The notes below the pieces were generated by a model that was given only the letters and a program-made list of their open reading frames with translations, did not search any database and was not told the DNA's origin. From Candidatus Zhuqueibacterota bacterium (GTDB taxonomy: Bacteria > Zhuqueibacterota > Zhuqueibacteria > Zhuqueibacterales > Geothermadaptataceae), in NCBI GenBank assembly GCA_015485525.1, contig WFTM01000403.1, forward strand, positions 1 to 34,248: a DNA stretch of 34,248 nt, read 5' to 3'. Shown here in pieces: positions 32,711 to 34,248 of the stretch (within the stretch, counting starts at the first letter, position 1; each line of letters starts with the position of its first letter). A program made the translations under genes and the position numbers.

Positions 32711-33034
32711 TGCACACCTCCTTTGCATGGCGCCCGTCCGGCTTGTGCCCGTCACGGGCGGGAACACGGCCCCGGCCGGCAACTTCTCTGGCGGGCGTGC
32801 CGCCAGCAGACCGGCGCAGTCTGTTCGCCGGGTTGCGCTGGGGGAGATCGCCTGGCTCTGGCAGCCAGAAGTATTTGTCTGTCAGGAATCCAAATTGCGT
32901 GCCAGCTATACCCTCGAGTACAGGGCTGTGAAGAAGTCGATGTTAGATCATAAATTTCAATGAGTTGAGCTCTTTTTAGCCCATGCCGGGTGTGCGGTTT
33001 TTTCCCGTTTTCGACAAAACAGGGGCGTTTGTTC
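32711..33034. other. Gap between acyl-CoA synthetase and the small helical protein
   Basis: 324 bases without a credible gene. It holds a 7-bp inverted repeat CGCCCGT/ACGGGCG (about 32730-32758), and an imperfect stem CCCGTTTT/AAAACAGG just after the synthetase stop that lacks a T-tail on the coding strand. Nothing else is seen. Confidence 0.45.
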
Positions 33035-34248
33035 TTACTTTTGCAAAGCAATGCCGATGCGCGCATCCACGGCTTTGCAACGGGAACGCTCGGGAAAAGC
33101 GAGGAAGGGATTGATGTCCAGCTCGGTAATTTCCCCGTGCTCACAGACGAGCTGGGAGAGGCGCAGTAAGGTTTCCTCCAGGATATCCATATCGACACTG
33201 GTTTCGCCCCGTACGCCTTTGAGAATGTCGTATCCCCTGATGGACTCGATCATTTCGTGTGCGGTTTGCGGAAGAATCGGTGCGATGCGCAGGGATACAT
33301 CACGGAAAACCTCGACGTATATGCCGCCCAGGCCAAAGGCAAGCAGCGGCCCGAAATTTTCCTGCCGGGTGCAGCCAAACATCACCTCGCGCCCGCCCTG
33401 AACCATCTCCTGAATCAGGAAGCAGTAATCGCCTGTCCCGATGCCCAGATGCGAAACCGTCTGCTCCAGCTCGGCGATCGCCCGGCGCAGTTCTTTTTCA
33501 TCGCGCAGGCCGACTTTCACCGCGTTGTGTTCTGTTTTGTGCAAAACTTTGCGGCTGGACAGCTTCAGTACCACGGGAAAACCGATGCTCCGGGCTTCCC
33601 GCAGGATCTCTTCCTCATCATGAGCGATGCGGGTCTCTGCCGAGGGGATGCCGCATGCGCGCAGCACGTGCATGGCCTCGTCGTCGCTGAGAAAGTCGCG
33701 CTCCTGCGCCTGTGCTGCAGCGATGATGCGGCTTATTTTTTCAGAATCGATGTGGAATTTGCGTGGTTCGCCGGTGGGGCGGGAGCGCCACTGCTGATAG
33801 ACATGCATGGCATGCAGAGCCTTGGCCGCACTCTCGGGGAAGGCATAGGCCGGAATGTCGTGCCGTTTCAGCTCTTCCACGCCGCGAGCAATGCCTTTAA
33901 CGCCCATAAAACAGCCCATCACCGGTTTGCCGGCGTTGGCGGTGACCGAAGAGATCGAACGCGCCACGTGCAGGGGATCGGTAATCAGCGGTGGCACGAA
34001 GATGACGATCGCTGCATCGATGCCGGGATCAGAGAGCACGCACTGCAGCGCGAACTGAAAATCGGTTTCGTCAGCACCGGCCAGCAAATCGACCGGATTG
34101 GTTGTGCTGGCTTCCGGAGAAACGCGTTCGCGCAGTTTTGCCTGTGTGGCTTCGCTCAGGGCCGGCAGCTCCAGACCGAGGTTTTCGCAGGCATCGGCGG
34201 CCATGATGGCCGGGCCGCCGGCATTGGTGATCACGGCGACGCGGTTTC
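33035..34248 (-). CDS. ADP-forming acyl-CoA synthetase (acetate-CoA ligase, NDP-forming), 5' end cut off
   Basis: It converts acyl-CoA, ADP and phosphate to the free acid, CoA and ATP, giving substrate-level ATP in fermentation, or works in reverse. The frame is open to the window end (NRVAVITNAGGPAIMAADA), so the 34234 start is internal. The visible 404 residues are the end of the ligase part (about the first 165) and the whole ATP-grasp subunit: RDFLSDDEAMHVLRACGIPSAETR, FPVVLKLSSRKVLHKTEHNAVKVGL, QEMVQGGREVMFG, FGPLLAFGLGGIYVEV and ELDINPFLAF. Alpha and beta parts are thus fused. The phosphohistidine of the alpha part should lie outside the window. It heads the minus-strand group, where energy and stress genes follow. 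Confidence 0.92.
   Translation of the reverse strand, partial: NRVAVITNAGGPAIMAADACENLGLELPALSEATQAKLRERVSPEASTTNPVDLLAGADETDFQFALQCVLSDPGIDAAIVIFVPPLITDPLHVARSISSVTANAGKPVMGCFMGVKGIARGVEELKRHDIPAYAFPESAAKALHAMHVYQQWRSRPTGEPRKFHIDSEKISRIIAAAQAQERDFLSDDEAMHVLRACGIPSAETRIAHDEEEILREARSIGFPVVLKLSSRKVLHKTEHNAVKVGLRDEKELRRAIAELEQTVSHLGIGTGDYCFLIQEMVQGGREVMFGCTRQENFGPLLAFGLGGIYVEVFRDVSLRIAPILPQTAHEMIESIRGYDILKGVRGETSVDMDILEETLLRLSQLVCEHGEITELDINPFLAFPERSRCKAVDARIGIALQK

Overview
The window comes from a Gram-negative (diderm) bacterium. It encodes a TonB-dependent outer-membrane receptor, a secretin, periplasmic HtrA proteases and a lipoprotein cytochrome. By eye the base composition is moderately GC-rich. 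The mix of a type III glutamine synthetase, a pyrophosphate/ATP-type phosphofructokinase relative, a fused PilM-PilN, an ADP-forming acyl-CoA synthetase and a Bacteroidota/Calditrichota-style receptor suggests an uncultured lineage near the FCB group (KSB1- or Calditrichota-like). That placement is inference; the window has no rRNA or marker set to settle it. I see no phage, transposase, integrase or CRISPR array.

Layout. 1-1043 is the 3' part of a FabF-type ketoacyl synthase. 1377-3566 is glutamine synthetase III with a strong terminator. 3567-4324 is a gene-free stretch full of palindromic elements. 4325-7075 (minus) is a TonB-dependent receptor with a structured upstream region. 7613-14605 is an ECF-type ABC ATPase followed closely by a type IV pilus block (pilM-pilN fusion, pilO, pilP, pilQ, pilT). 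14905-16992 holds an outer-membrane protein of unknown role and a ComF-family phosphoribosyltransferase. 17051-19422 is a glycolysis/secretion operon (divergent pfk, tpiA, secG) behind a near-perfect sigma-70 promoter, followed by tRNA-Leu(GAG) and a secreted TPR protein. 20794-21686 is a long repeat-bearing gap. 21687-27819 holds a CMD-family protein, a STAS-histidine kinase-like ATPase fusion, and an HtrA / DnaJ-like / HtrA protein-quality group. 27820-28729 is a second repeat-bearing gap. 28730-34248 is all on the minus strand: a MerR regulator with mercury-type cysteines, a CBS pair, a double universal stress protein, a cytochrome c-YHS lipoprotein, a small helical unknown, and an ADP-forming acyl-CoA synthetase cut by the window end.

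How the genes work together. The pil block covers the alignment complex (M, N, O, P), the outer-membrane pore (Q) and the retraction motor (T), but not the pilin, platform protein or extension ATPase, which must lie elsewhere. The minus-strand group on the right looks like a stress/anaerobic-energy neighbourhood, though no shared pathway is proven.

The most unusual content is in the gaps. At least four families of palindromic or dispersed repeats recur across the window, some with conserved ends and different but still self-complementary interiors, and some copies differing by clean presence or absence of a hairpin. Among proteins, the main oddities are a phosphofructokinase with an altered phosphate-donor site, an HtrA with Glu in place of the catalytic Asp, the PilM-PilN fusion and the cytochrome c-YHS fusion.
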